Positions 8,733 to 17,927 of a stretch of 64,000 nt of DNA are shown here, in pieces. The notes beneath the pieces were generated by a model. The model was not told the DNA's origin and ran no database searches. It worked only from the letters and a program-made list of their open reading frames with translations. The DNA lies in NCBI GenBank assembly GCA_934552825.1, contig CAKTEQ010000002.1, positions 186,001 to 250,000 on the forward strand, given 5' to 3'. How positions within the stretch are numbered: the stretch's first letter is position 1; each line of letters opens with the position of its first letter. The position numbers and the translations under genes are program-made. The stretch comes from an uncultured Oscillospiraceae bacterium. GTDB taxonomy: Bacteria; Bacillota; Clostridia; Oscillospirales; Oscillospiraceae.

Positions 8733-9851
8733 TTACTTCACTATCTCCATGATAATCTCATATATCCGCTCCGCCGCGTCGGAAACGGCGAGCCGTCGGG
8801 CGTTTTCTCCCATCTCCTTCAGGCGGCTCTTGTCGTTGAGGAGCTCCGCCACAGCACCGTAGAGCTGCTTTGCGTCGAACTCGCTCTCGACCATGACCTT
8901 TGCCGCTCCGCCCTTTTCCACAACGCGGGCGTTCTTTTCCTGATGGTTATCCGTCACGTTCGGGGACGGCACGAGGATCGACGCTGTGCCGCAGGCCATT
9001 ATCTCAGCCAGCGTGCTGGCTCCCGCACGGCAGAGGACAAGGTCCGCCGCCGCCATGAGAAGAGGCATGTCGAATATATACTCCCGCAGCTCCAGCGTGG
9101 GGATATCCCCCACGTCCGCTCCCTGTTCCTCCACGCCCGTCACGAGCTTTTCCAGCTTGCCCTTGCCAGTGGCGTGGATGTGATAGAAGGACCCGTCGGC
9201 CTGCTCCATGGCTATGAATTCCTCCATGCGCCCGTTCATCACCTGAGCGCCAAGGCTGCCCCAGAAGCTGAGCACCAGGGGCTTGTCCTCCCTGCCGAGA
9301 GCTTTTTTAGCCGCCGCCTTGTCCGCGTTTATAAACTCGCTCCTCACAGGCGTTCCCGTGACGACCACCTTGTCCGGGTCCTTGTACCTGCTCCGGCTGT
9401 CCTCAAAGGCGACCATGACCCGGTCCACAACGCCGGAGAGCACCCGTGTCGTGAGACCCGGCGCCGCGTTCGACTCGTGAACCGCGGTGGGGATACCCTC
9501 CCGCGCCGCCTCCCGGAGGATGGGGTAGCTCGCATAGCCCCCCGTCCCGATAACGGCGTCGGGCTTGAATTCCTTCAGGATGCGCCGCGCCTCTTTTCGG
9601 GAGGCGACGACGTTGCGGACGGTCTTTATATTATGCTTCAGTCCCGCGAAGCTGCGGCTGCGGCTGAAGTTCGTTATCTCCACCGTCTTTATCTCGTAGC
9701 CCTCCCGGGGCACAAGCTCCGTCTCCATCTTATCCCTCGCGCCCACGAAGATTATCTCGCTGTCCGGCTGGCGCTCCTTTATCAGGTTAGCCACGGCCAC
9801 AGCCGGATATATGTGCCCGGCGGTACCGCCGCAGGTGAATATAAATCTCAT
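8733..9851 (-). CDS. murG: UDP-GlcNAc:lipid I N-acetylglucosaminyltransferase
   Basis: Peripheral membrane glycosyltransferase converting lipid I to lipid II. From the ATG at 9851 the protein is 372 residues and starts MRFIFTCGGTAGHIYPAVAV, with the GGTxGH donor/acceptor loop at residues 8-13. The second Rossmann domain shows GSLGAQVMN and CRAGASTLAEIMACGTASILVPSPNVTDNHQEKNA, the UDP-GlcNAc-binding signature. The ATG is chosen because GGGGGAG precedes it; an upstream in-frame TTG at 9866 overlaps that site. It stands between ftsW and murA. Confidence 0.96.
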   Translation of the reverse strand: MRFIFTCGGTAGHIYPAVAVANLIKERQPDSEIIFVGARDKMETELVPREGYEIKTVEITNFSRSRSFAGLKHNIKTVRNVVASRKEARRILKEFKPDAVIGTGGYASYPILREAAREGIPTAVHESNAAPGLTTRVLSGVVDRVMVAFEDSRSRYKDPDKVVVTGTPVRSEFINADKAAAKKALGREDKPLVLSFWGSLGAQVMNGRMEEFIAMEQADGSFYHIHATGKGKLEKLVTGVEEQGADVGDIPTLELREYIFDMPLLMAAADLVLCRAGASTLAEIMACGTASILVPSPNVTDNHQEKNARVVEKGGAAKVMVESEFDAKQLYGAVAELLNDKSRLKEMGENARRLAVSDAAERIYEIIMEIVK

Positions 9852-9867
9852 GCTTTTCTCCCCCAAA

Positions 9868-11040
9868 TCATTTCTTATCAGAAGGCGTATTATACCGGGC
9901 GACGCCCAGCACTATGCCCATCTCCACAAGCTGCATCACCAGCGCCGAGCCGCCGTAGCTGAAGAACGGCAGGGATATGCCCGTAGTGGGCAGCAGGTTC
10001 GTCACCACGGCGATATTGAAGAACACCTGCAGCGACAGCAGCGTCATTATGCCGGCAATGACCAGCATCCCGAACTTATCCCGGGCGTGGAGCGCCAGCC
10101 AGTAGCCCCGGAGGATGAGCAGCATGAAAAGCACGATGATAACTATCGCTCCCACAAGCCCCAGTTCCTCGCAGACTACGGAGAAAATGAAGTCGTTGTG
10201 CTCCTCGGGGAGATAGAGGAATTTCTGGCGGCTGTTGCCAAGTCCCAGTCCCGTAAGTCCGCCGGAGCCGATGCTCAGCAGGGACTGGACCATCTGCCAG
10301 CCGTCCCCCTGCGTATCGGAAAAGGGGTCACGCCAGATATTTATTCTGGCGCTGGCATAGCCCAGCTGACCTATGACGAAGTAGCCCACCACGGCCACGA
10401 GCGCTATGCCAAGGAAGAACCAACGGTATTTAACGCCCCCCAGGAACATCATTGCCGCGCCGAGGGCGAGGATGATGACCGTTGCCGAGAGGTGCGGCTC
10501 CAGATACAGCAGCCCCGCCAGGATCACGAGAATCACCGCGAAGGGCAGAACGCCGTACTTGAAGGTGGACATTTTATCCCGGATGTTGCATATGAGCACG
10601 GCGAAGGTGAGCACCACCGCGAGCTTCGCTATCTCCGAGGGCTGAAGCGTCGTAAAGCCCAGGCTTATCCAACGCTTTGAGCCGTGGCTCTCCACGCCTA
10701 TCACGGGCACCAATATCAGCAGGAAGATGGATATGCCCAGCAGCCAGAAGGCGTATTTGTAATATATCTTATAGTTGAAGTGGGACACCAGCAGCATCGC
10801 CCCAACGCCCACGACGGCGAAAAGCCCCTGACGGATGAAATAATACTCGGGCTTGCCGGATTCGTAATAGGCCGAGGCGTAGCTGGCGGAGAAAACCATG
10901 ATGACGCCGATGCAAAGAATGATCAGCGTCAGCATGAGGAAAGGCACGTCAAGTCCGCCCTTAACAGGCTTTGTGGAGTCCTCATAATAGTAGTCCACGT
11001 GTCCGATGTTGAGTTTTTTCAAGGCGGGCGAACGCTCCAT
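9868..11040 (-). CDS. ftsW: Peptidoglycan glycosyltransferase FtsW (SEDS family)
   Basis: Multipass membrane SEDS polymerase that assembles septal glycan from lipid II together with its class B PBP. 390 residues with about ten membrane spans. Typical motifs: GVIMVFSASYASAYYESGKPEYYFIRQGLF, KRWISLGFTTLQPSEIAKLAVV, GDGWQMVQSLLSIGSGGLTG and NLLPTTGISLPFFSYGGSAL. ATG with AGGAGG. In sporulating Clostridia the dcw SEDS protein may instead act with SpoVD in cortex synthesis (SpoVE role); sequence alone does not decide this. Confidence 0.93.
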   Translation of the reverse strand: MERSPALKKLNIGHVDYYYEDSTKPVKGGLDVPFLMLTLIILCIGVIMVFSASYASAYYESGKPEYYFIRQGLFAVVGVGAMLLVSHFNYKIYYKYAFWLLGISIFLLILVPVIGVESHGSKRWISLGFTTLQPSEIAKLAVVLTFAVLICNIRDKMSTFKYGVLPFAVILVILAGLLYLEPHLSATVIILALGAAMMFLGGVKYRWFFLGIALVAVVGYFVIGQLGYASARINIWRDPFSDTQGDGWQMVQSLLSIGSGGLTGLGLGNSRQKFLYLPEEHNDFIFSVVCEELGLVGAIVIIVLFMLLILRGYWLALHARDKFGMLVIAGIMTLLSLQVFFNIAVVTNLLPTTGISLPFFSYGGSALVMQLVEMGIVLGVARYNTPSDKK

Positions 11041-11051
11041 TTATATCCTCC

Positions 11052-12041
11052 TTACTTCATTGTCACCGCCCAGAACGCCAGGCAGCAGAAAGCCACAGTT
11101 ATGAGCACGAATACCCAGAATATCTTCTTCTCCTTCCAGCCGCCCATCTCGAGATGGTGGTGGTAGGGCGTCATGCGGAACACCCTTTTGCCGTGGGTGA
11201 GCTTAAAATACGTCACCTGGATAATGACGGAAAGTGTCTCGATGATATAGATTATGCCCACAGGAACAAGGATGAGGGGCATATCCAGAGCGAACGCCAT
11301 GCCGCACACGGCGCCGCCCAGGAAGAGTGAGCCTGTGTCGCCCATGAAGACCTTGGCGGGATTGTAATTATAAAACAAGAAGCCCACAAGAGCGCCCGCC
11401 AGCGCCGCCGCGAACACGCCCACCTCCCTGTAAGCGAGGTAGACTGCCGCCGCCGCGAAGAAAAGGCTGACAGGGGTCGTCACGCCCGCCGCCAGGCCGT
11501 CGATGCCGTCCGTAAGGTTCACGGCATTCACGGCGCCGATGACGATGAAGGCGGAGATTATCATGTAGAGTATCCAGGGCACTTCAATATATGCGTTTAC
11601 AAAGGGGATATAGAAGCCGGAGGTCACGTAGCCGAAGTTGCGCATCAGCGCCAGGAACGCTATGCTCACCACAAGCTGTAAAAGGAGCTTCTGCAGCGCC
11701 GTGAGCCCGGCGTTCTGCTTTTTCTTCACCTTGACATAGTCGTCTATATAGCCGATAACGCCGAAGAGCAGCGCCAGAGCGAAGATGAAGAGGTGGGCAT
11801 AGTCGCCCCCGAGCATATCCTTCCAGCCCATGGCGATGATGGCGATACCCGTGGCGATGATGAAGATAATGCCGCCCATGGTCGGCGTGCCCTGCTTCGT
11901 CATGTGCCACTTGGGGCCTATCTCCTTGATGCTCTGCCCCGCCTTCATGCGGCGCAGGATGGGTATGACGAAATACCCCGCGGCTATCGCCAGCACAAAG
12001 GCGATTACGAATGTGATTATAAGCGTTACTGTCGGCTTCAT
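11052..12041 (-). CDS. mraY: Phospho-N-acetylmuramoyl-pentapeptide transferase
   Basis: Integral membrane enzyme joining UDP-MurNAc-pentapeptide to undecaprenyl phosphate to make lipid I. 329 residues, about ten spans. Conserved segments: GPKWHMTKQGTPTMGGIIF, FGVIGYIDDYVKVKKKQNAGLT with the Mg-binding Asp pair, NAVNLTDGIDGLAAG, YNPAKVFMGDTGSLFLGG and the C-terminal MTPYHHHLEMGGWKE histidine cluster. Located directly between murE and ftsW; murF and murD, which often flank mraY, are absent here. Confidence 0.97.
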   Translation of the reverse strand: MKPTVTLIITFVIAFVLAIAAGYFVIPILRRMKAGQSIKEIGPKWHMTKQGTPTMGGIIFIIATGIAIIAMGWKDMLGGDYAHLFIFALALLFGVIGYIDDYVKVKKKQNAGLTALQKLLLQLVVSIAFLALMRNFGYVTSGFYIPFVNAYIEVPWILYMIISAFIVIGAVNAVNLTDGIDGLAAGVTTPVSLFFAAAAVYLAYREVGVFAAALAGALVGFLFYNYNPAKVFMGDTGSLFLGGAVCGMAFALDMPLILVPVGIIYIIETLSVIIQVTYFKLTHGKRVFRMTPYHHHLEMGGWKEKKIFWVFVLITVAFCCLAFWAVTMK

Positions 12042-12075
12042 AGCTTCTCTTCCGTTTCCTTTCCCTTTTCAGGGC

Positions 12076-13527
12076 TTATTTTTTCCTCAAAGCGAGGTAG
12101 TCCGCGACTATCTCCCGCTCGTCCATGTGGTGCTTGACCTTGCCCACGATCTGATACGTCTCGTGTCCTTTGCCCGCGAGGACTATCACATCCCCGGGCT
12201 TATGGGTGTCGATGGCTCTGTGAATGGCCTCTACGCGGTCCGGTATGATCTCAAGGGGCGTCTTTGTCCCCACAGTGCCCTTCACGATGTCGGCGATTAT
12301 CTTCTCCGGATCCTCCGTGCGGGGATTATCCGAGGTGATGATGACCTTGTCCGCCATGCGCACTGCGATCTCACCCATGATTGGGCGCTTTATCGGGTCG
12401 CGGTCGCCGCCGCAGCCGAAGAGAACCACTACCCGCCCCCCGGCAAATCCCCGAACAGTGTTCAGCACGTTCTCCAAAGCGTCCGGCGTATGGGCGTAGT
12501 CGATGAGGATGGTATAATCCCCGTCCGTGGGCACCACCTCCACCCTGCCCTTCACGCCCTTGGCGTTTTTGAGGGCTTCGGCGATGTCCGGCAGGGCTAT
12601 GCCCAGGTTCAGGGACGCCGCGATGACGCCCAAAGCGTTATACACGCTGAATTGCCCGGGGATATTCAGGCGTATGCGCTGGATATTCTCCATAGTCAGC
12701 GCCTGGAACTTCACGCAGTCGGAGCTGAGCTGGATGTCCTTTGCCACAAGGTCCGCCTCAATGCGGTCAACTGAATAAGTATACACCCTGCAGGGCGCGC
12801 TGCCAACTATAATATCCGCGCTGGGGTCGTCAAGATTTATAATTCCCACGTCGCTCTGGCGGAAGAGGAGCTCCTTCGCCTGCCTGTAAGACTCCATGGT
12901 CTTATGGAAGTCCAGATGGTCCTCCGTGAGATTTGTGAATATGCCGATCCTGAACCTTATCCCGTCCACACGGTGCAGGCACAGGGCGTGGGAGGACACC
13001 TCCATCACGACATGTGTGCAGCCTGCGTCCGCCATGCGGCGGAAGAGACAGAAGAGCTCCAAAGACTCAGGGGTCGTTCGCTCCGTGGGCACGACCTCCT
13101 CGCCTATAAGATTCTGGTTCGTGCCGATGAGGCCCACCTTTGCCCCGGCTGCCTGCTCCAGCACGCTCTTCATGAGATAGGTCGTGGTGGTCTTGCCGTT
13201 TGTCCCGGTCACGCCGATGAAGGTCATCTCCCGCTCCGGGTGCCCGTAGAAATTCGCGCCTATCGCCGCCAGCGCGGCGCGGGAGTTTTCCACCATGACG
13301 TAGGGCACCCCGCCCTCGGGCGCTTTCTCGCAGACCACAGCCGCGGCGCCGTTCTCCGCGGCAGACGGGATATAGAGGTGCCCGTCGGTCTCGAAGCCGG
13401 TCATGGCGACGAAGAGGCTCCCGGGGGCAGCCCTGCGGCTGTCGATGGCGACGGAGGATATCTCCATGTCCATGTCCGCCGTTGATTTTATCACGCTTAT
13501 ATCTCTGAGTATATCCTTGAGCTTCAT
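12076..13527 (-). CDS. murE: UDP-MurNAc-tripeptide synthetase (meso-DAP adding)
   Basis: ATP-dependent ligase adding the third amino acid to UDP-MurNAc-L-Ala-D-Glu. 483 residues. N-terminal uridine-binding domain with SSVAIDSRRAAPGSLFVAMTG, ATPase P-loop GVTGTNGKTTTTYLM near residues 104-118, and in the C-terminal domain the motif TSDNPRTEDP. DNPR is typical of enzymes selecting meso-diaminopimelate rather than lysine, so the cell wall is predicted to be mDAP type. ATG with a GGAAAG-type site. Position after the PBP gene is standard. Confidence 0.96.
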   Translation of the reverse strand: MKLKDILRDISVIKSTADMDMEISSVAIDSRRAAPGSLFVAMTGFETDGHLYIPSAAENGAAAVVCEKAPEGGVPYVMVENSRAALAAIGANFYGHPEREMTFIGVTGTNGKTTTTYLMKSVLEQAAGAKVGLIGTNQNLIGEEVVPTERTTPESLELFCLFRRMADAGCTHVVMEVSSHALCLHRVDGIRFRIGIFTNLTEDHLDFHKTMESYRQAKELLFRQSDVGIINLDDPSADIIVGSAPCRVYTYSVDRIEADLVAKDIQLSSDCVKFQALTMENIQRIRLNIPGQFSVYNALGVIAASLNLGIALPDIAEALKNAKGVKGRVEVVPTDGDYTILIDYAHTPDALENVLNTVRGFAGGRVVVLFGCGGDRDPIKRPIMGEIAVRMADKVIITSDNPRTEDPEKIIADIVKGTVGTKTPLEIIPDRVEAIHRAIDTHKPGDVIVLAGKGHETYQIVGKVKHHMDEREIVADYLALRKK

Positions 13528-13545
13528 TTTCCCGCTCTTCCTTTC

Positions 13546-15810
13546 TCAGTCGAGCACCGATGTGTCGATAAATGTGACTGTTATTACCGTACCAACATCC
13601 ACCTGAGCTCCCGCTTCGATGCTCTGGGCGGAGGCCGTGCCGTCGCCGGAGCCGACCACCTTCATGAACAGCCCCTGTGCCTCGATGGCCGCCTTGGCGC
13701 TCTGGACGCTCATGCCGTAGATATTGGGTACTGTCATCTGCTCCGTGCTGGGCTCCGCGCCCATATAGAGGATGACCGTAGATGTGCCGGGTATGCTCGT
13801 ACCGGCGGCGGGCACCTGGTCTGTGACGACGCTGCCCGAGCCGATTATTCTGTAATTCAGCCCGCGGCTGCTGAGCTTGCTGGAGGCCGTACTCTCATCG
13901 CAGCCGATGACGTTCGGCGCCGTAACGTCCACGCTCAGGCTCTCCTGCTCCGTGTACTTCGCCTCAACGCCCATATAGGGGAGAATGTCCGCCATTATCT
14001 TGCCCACGGTAGGGGCCGCCATCTGGCCGCCGCTGATATATATGCCGCTTGAATGGCTGGGTGTGTCCAGCATCACCAGCACCACCACCTGGGGATCGTC
14101 CGCCGGGGCGAAGCCGATGAAGGAAACGATACGCTCGCTGCCGCCGCCCTGACCGATCTTCTCGGAGGTGCCGGTCTTGCCGCCGATGCTGTATCCGGGC
14201 ACTTTCGCGTTTTTGCCGGTGCCGTTGTCCACGACGCTCTGGAGTATGGTGCGCACCGTGGCGGAGGTCTCCTCGCTTATCACCTGGCGGCGAACCGTCG
14301 GCTCCACGCTCTTGACCACGTTGCCGTTCACGTCCGTTATCTCGCTGACCACATACGGCTCCATGAGATAGCCCCCGTTCACTGCGGCGGAGACCGCCGT
14401 GATGAGCTGCATGGGCGTTATGTTGAAGGTCTGACCGAAGGATGCCGCCGCAAGCTGGGCGTAGTTGTCCTTGTCGCAGAACACGTCTCTGGACCACCAG
14501 ATGCTGCTCGACTCGCCGATGAGGTCGATACCCGTCTTCTCGAACAGACCGAAGGCGTCGTAGTAATCCCACATGGTGTCCGCGCCTATCTTAAGGCCCA
14601 TGTTGACGAATGCCACGTTGCAGGAGTTTTCAGCCGCCTGCGTAAGTGTCTGGGAGCCGTGGCCCGCCAGCTTCCAGCATCGGACGGGGTCGTCCGGTTC
14701 ACGGCCCTTTACGGGGGTGGATCCGCCGCAGTAATAGCTGTCGTTCAGACCTATCGCTCCCTCCTCCAGACCGATGGAGAGGGTTATTATCTTGAAGGTC
14801 GAGCCGGGCTCGTAGGTGTCCGCCACGGCTTTGTTGCGCCAGATACGGCGCAGCGCCTGGGAGTACATTGTTTCGTACGTCTCCGTGTCGTCCTTATATT
14901 CCTCCAGGGCCGTGAGAGTCCTCTCGTCGGTTATCTTGTTGTAGCTGTTGGGGTCGAAGTCCCCGAGAGTGACCATGCCGAGTATTTCCCCGGTGTTTGG
15001 GTCCATGGCGATGGCCGCCGCGCCGTTCTGAATATCGTAGTCCTGGACGGCGGCTTCCAGATGCTTTCTCAGATAGTACTGTATGGTAGTATCCAGCGTG
15101 GTCTTCAGATTATTCCCGGACTCCGCGTCGTAATAGGTCTCATATGTATAGAGCATCTCCGTGCCGGCGCCGTTTTTCGCTGTTATCACCTTGCCGTTCG
15201 TGCCCGTGAGATACTCGTCGTAGAGAAGCTCCGTGCCCTCAAGGCCGTCGTTGTCGGTGCCCACAAAGCCTATGATATGGCTCGCCAGGGACCCGTAGGG
15301 ATAGTAGCGCTTGGAGTCCGCCACAAGATAGATACCCGTCAGCTCATTCTCGTTTATGAAGGCGCGCACCTCGTCCGCCATGTCCTTTTCCACCTTCCGG
15401 CGGATGACCTTGTACATGGACTTGGTGTCCTCCATTTTCTCTATGATGCCGTCCCGGTCAGTCTCCAGTATTTCGCTGAGCCCCTCGGCTATGAGGAGCT
15501 GGTCCTGCTCATCCTCGATTATCTGCTTTGGGGAGATGAAAACCGTCTCCACGTCGGCGGATAGAGCGAGAACATTGCCGTTCCGGTCACTTATAAATCC
15601 CCGGGAGGCGGACACCGTTATCTCGCTCGTCTGCTGGTCTACGGCAAGCCCCTCGTAGCGGTCATGGTTTACGATCATGATGCTGAAGAGCTTTATCATC
15701 ACGGGTATAAACACAACGATGCCGCACAATACCATAAGCAGTATTGTGCGACGCTGCACTTCCCTTTTAGTCCGCATTTCGGACATTTCTCTGCGTGTTT
15801 CACGATCCAT
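13546..15810 (-). CDS. Class B penicillin-binding protein with two PASTA domains (PBP2/SpoVD type)
   Basis: Septal or cortex transpeptidase, 754 residues. Short cytoplasmic tail, one membrane anchor (TILLMVLCGIVVFIPVMIKLFSIMIV, about 22-47), dimerisation domain (SRGFISDRNGNVLALS), then the transpeptidase domain with STFK, SCN in AENSCNVAFVNMG, and KTGTS. The C-terminus carries two PASTA repeats (APNVIGCDESTASSKL and VPNIYGMSVQSAKAAI). This architecture matches SpoVD (one PASTA in Bacillus) or PBP2x (two), so a single gene symbol is not given. It lies between ftsL and murE, as pbpB/spoVD do in Firmicutes. Confidence 0.93.
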   Translation of the reverse strand: MDRETRREMSEMRTKREVQRRTILLMVLCGIVVFIPVMIKLFSIMIVNHDRYEGLAVDQQTSEITVSASRGFISDRNGNVLALSADVETVFISPKQIIEDEQDQLLIAEGLSEILETDRDGIIEKMEDTKSMYKVIRRKVEKDMADEVRAFINENELTGIYLVADSKRYYPYGSLASHIIGFVGTDNDGLEGTELLYDEYLTGTNGKVITAKNGAGTEMLYTYETYYDAESGNNLKTTLDTTIQYYLRKHLEAAVQDYDIQNGAAAIAMDPNTGEILGMVTLGDFDPNSYNKITDERTLTALEEYKDDTETYETMYSQALRRIWRNKAVADTYEPGSTFKIITLSIGLEEGAIGLNDSYYCGGSTPVKGREPDDPVRCWKLAGHGSQTLTQAAENSCNVAFVNMGLKIGADTMWDYYDAFGLFEKTGIDLIGESSSIWWSRDVFCDKDNYAQLAAASFGQTFNITPMQLITAVSAAVNGGYLMEPYVVSEITDVNGNVVKSVEPTVRRQVISEETSATVRTILQSVVDNGTGKNAKVPGYSIGGKTGTSEKIGQGGGSERIVSFIGFAPADDPQVVVLVMLDTPSHSSGIYISGGQMAAPTVGKIMADILPYMGVEAKYTEQESLSVDVTAPNVIGCDESTASSKLSSRGLNYRIIGSGSVVTDQVPAAGTSIPGTSTVILYMGAEPSTEQMTVPNIYGMSVQSAKAAIEAQGLFMKVVGSGDGTASAQSIEAGAQVDVGTVITVTFIDTSVLD

Positions 15811-15884
15811 CCGAACACCTCATTATAAAGCTCGGGGAGCCGGACCGCAGCGGCGGCTCACTCCCCTATACTCTATTGTACAAG

Positions 15885-16385
15885 TTATCTGAAATATTCC
15901 ACGATTTTGGCAAACAGCCCCTTGGTGTTCATGGTGCTCGTGCCGCTTTTCGCTACCACCGCGTTGTCCTCGCCGGACACGTCCAGGTAGACCACCTTGT
16001 CCGAGTTCAGGCTCACCATGCCCAGCTCCTGGATGGCATAATTCTCGATGGCCTTAAGGTCCACCGTCTGCTGAGCTCTGAGTACCATCTCCTCCTCACG
16101 GAGCTTTGATATCTCGCTGCGAAGCGTGACAGTCTCCGTCGTGGACTTTGACAGCATGACATAGCTGTTTATCATAACCACCAGCAGCGCCATGACAACA
16201 ATAACGCACAGGACGTTGAGGGGGTGTATTCTCTCCACTGGGGCGGTGCGTGGCGTTTCCTCCGCCCGGCGCTCCACGCCTCTTGAAGAGCTGTGCTCCA
16301 CTCCGCGGACGTAGTCATAGTCATATGCGGAGCTTCCGCCCACGGAGTATCTCCTGTATTGGGCTTTATATGCGTTTGCGCTCAT
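15885..16385 (-). CDS. ftsL: FtsL-like septum assembly protein
   Basis: Small bitopic protein in the position of ftsL, between rsmH and the PBP gene. 166 residues from the ATG at 16385, chosen because AAGGAG lies about 9 bases before it; a TTG two codons upstream is too close. A hydrophilic N-terminus with an RxxxEETPRTAPVERI stretch is followed by one membrane span (PLNVLCVIVVMALLVVMI, about 55-72) and a leucine-rich coiled-coil predicted segment (EISKLREEEMVLRAQQTVDLKAIENYA). The assignment rests on architecture and synteny because FtsL sequences are poorly conserved. Confidence 0.75.
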   Translation of the reverse strand: MSANAYKAQYRRYSVGGSSAYDYDYVRGVEHSSSRGVERRAEETPRTAPVERIHPLNVLCVIVVMALLVVMINSYVMLSKSTTETVTLRSEISKLREEEMVLRAQQTVDLKAIENYAIQELGMVSLNSDKVVYLDVSGEDNAVVAKSGTSTMNTKGLFAKIVEYFR

Positions 16386-16397
16386 CGTCAAGTCTCC

Positions 16398-17330
16398 TTA
16401 TACCTTTTCGGCAACGCGCAGCTTTGCGCTGCGGGAGCGGGGGTTCTCCCTGAGTTCATCTTCCCCCGCCGTGATGGGTTTTCTTGTTATTATTCTCAGT
16501 TTCGGCTTGTTGCCGCACACGCACACTGGGAAGTCCGGCGGGCAGGTGCAGCCCTTCGCCTTATCCAGAAAGGCGCGCTTTACAAGCCTGTCCTCGAGGG
16601 AGTGGAAGGTTATGACGCATATGCGCCCACCCACATTAAGCAGCTCGTCGCAGCAGTCCAGCATGTCTTCAACAGCCTTAAGTTCCTGGTTCACGGCAAT
16701 GCGTATCGCCTGGAAGCTCCGCTTTGCCGGGTGCTGCTTCTCCCGGAGGGCTTTCCCCGGCATTGCGCTTTTTATAACGTCCACCAGCTCAAGGGTGGTA
16801 TCGATGGGCTTCTCTTCCCTGTGCCGCTCGATGGCGGCGGCTATCTGGGGCGCATACCGTTCCTCCCCGTACTCGAAGAGGATGCGCCGCAGCTCGTCCC
16901 GGCTCCATTCGTTGACCACGTTCCAGGCGGTGAAGTCCTCGCTCCGGTCCATGCGCATGTCCAGAGGCGCGTCCGTCATGTAGGAAAAGCCCCGCTCGCC
17001 GTCGTCAAGCTGAGGCGACGAGACGCCCAGGTCGAACACCATGCCGTCCACCTTTGAAACGCCGATGCCCTCAAGGAGCCTCTTTATGTCCCCAAAGTTT
17101 CCGTGGACCAGCGTCACGCGGTCCGCCCAGGGCTTCAGGCGTTCCGCCGCAGCGGCGAGAGCGGCCTCGTCCCGGTCGATGCCGATAAGCCGTCCCGTTG
17201 TGAGCTTCGACGCGATGACCGATGAGTGCCCCGCGCCGCCCAGCGTACCGTCCACATAGACGCCGCCGGGATCAATATTGAGATTTTCTACCGTCTCGTT
17301 CAGGAGAACGGAGTAATGTTCAAAAGCCAT
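16398..17330 (-). CDS. rsmH: 16S rRNA (cytosine-N4)-methyltransferase
   Basis: SAM-dependent methyltransferase modifying C1402 of 16S rRNA. 310 residues. The start MAFEHYSVLLNETVENL is the conserved RsmH N-terminus; YVDGTLGGAGHSSVIASKL is the SAM-binding loop, and FDLGVSSPQLDDGERGFSY and ITFHSLEDRLVKRAF are family signatures. The ATG at 17330 lies just beyond the mraZ stop (TGATATG), so the two genes are coupled; a longer reading from TTG 17342 is less likely. Standard second gene of the dcw cluster. Confidence 0.96.
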   Translation of the reverse strand: MAFEHYSVLLNETVENLNIDPGGVYVDGTLGGAGHSSVIASKLTTGRLIGIDRDEAALAAAAERLKPWADRVTLVHGNFGDIKRLLEGIGVSKVDGMVFDLGVSSPQLDDGERGFSYMTDAPLDMRMDRSEDFTAWNVVNEWSRDELRRILFEYGEERYAPQIAAAIERHREEKPIDTTLELVDVIKSAMPGKALREKQHPAKRSFQAIRIAVNQELKAVEDMLDCCDELLNVGGRICVITFHSLEDRLVKRAFLDKAKGCTCPPDFPVCVCGNKPKLRIITRKPITAGEDELRENPRSRSAKLRVAEKV

Positions 17331-17331
17331 A

Positions 17332-17748
17332 TCAGAACCCAAGCTCCTCCATCACAGCCGCCAGGTTTTCCGCCGTCAGCTCCTCTTCCTCGATGGCGTG
17401 CCATGCCTCCGCGTTCCAGATCTCGGCGCGGTTGGACACGCCGATGACCACCACGTCCTTCTCCAGGTTCGCGTAGGCCCGCAGCTTCTGAGGAATGAGT
17501 ATCCTGCCCTGGGCGTCCAGCTCGCACTTCGCGGCGTTGGCGAAGAGGGGGCGCATGCGCCGGGACTTGGAATAGGGCAGCTCGTCGAACTTGCCCCGGA
17601 AGACCTCCCAGCTCTCCTGGGAATAGAGGGAGAGGCAATGGTCCATGCCGATGGTGACGTAGAAGGTGACGCCCAGTTCTTCACGGAGCTTCGCGGGCAC
17701 GAAAAGGCGGCCCTTCGCGTCGATAGTGTGCGCGTATTCACCTGTCAT
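17332..17748 (-). CDS. mraZ: Transcriptional regulator MraZ
   Basis: DNA-binding protein with two SpoVT/AbrB-like domains that represses the dcw cluster by binding repeated GTGG-type boxes. 138 residues, close to the usual 140-150. N-terminus MTGEYAHTIDAKGRLFVPAKLREELG and internal repeat CELDAQGRILIPQKLRAYANLE are the two swapped-hairpin motifs (DxxGR). The ATG has AGGAGG upstream. Matching operator repeats lie 49-72 bases upstream, between promoter and gene, which supports autorepression. Confidence 0.95.
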   Translation of the reverse strand: MTGEYAHTIDAKGRLFVPAKLREELGVTFYVTIGMDHCLSLYSQESWEVFRGKFDELPYSKSRRMRPLFANAAKCELDAQGRILIPQKLRAYANLEKDVVVIGVSNRAEIWNAEAWHAIEEEELTAENLAAVMEELGF

Positions 17749-17796
17749 GCTCCGCCACCTCCTTGGATTTTTGTGGGTAAATTGTGGTATTTTAAT

Positions 17797-17820
17797 CTAC
17801 TTTGCACCACTTTCCCCCAC
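17797..17820 (-). promoter_or_regulatory. MraZ operator: three GTRG boxes with 10-bp period
   Basis: On the minus strand GTGG (17817-17820), GTGG (17807-17810) and GTAG (17797-17800) recur every 10 bases with A-rich spacers. This is the arrangement described for MraZ-binding repeats in other bacteria. The boxes start about 10 bases downstream of the -10 element, so bound MraZ would block initiation. Confidence 0.75.
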
Positions 17821-17830
17821 CAGTGTTCTT

Positions 17831-17860
17831 AGTATAAACCTTAAGAAGGTCTTAAGTCAA
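17831..17860 (-). promoter_or_regulatory. Promoter of the mraZ (dcw) operon
   Basis: Minus-strand TTGACT (17855-17860) and TATACT (17831-17836), 18 bases apart, directly upstream of the MraZ boxes. Confidence 0.75.
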
Positions 17861-17927
17861 TAGAAAAAGGGGTGAAAATAGAACTTTAAGATGTGAAAAT
17901 CCCCGGGTTTTCCCCTTTTCCGGTATA

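Noticed and set aside
8283..9962. 559-codon plus-strand frame opposite murA/murG
   Set aside because: Antisense to two certain genes; no start context or family features.
14053..15564. 503-codon plus-strand frame opposite the PBP gene
   Set aside because: Mirror of the PBP coding frame, with no RBS or motif.
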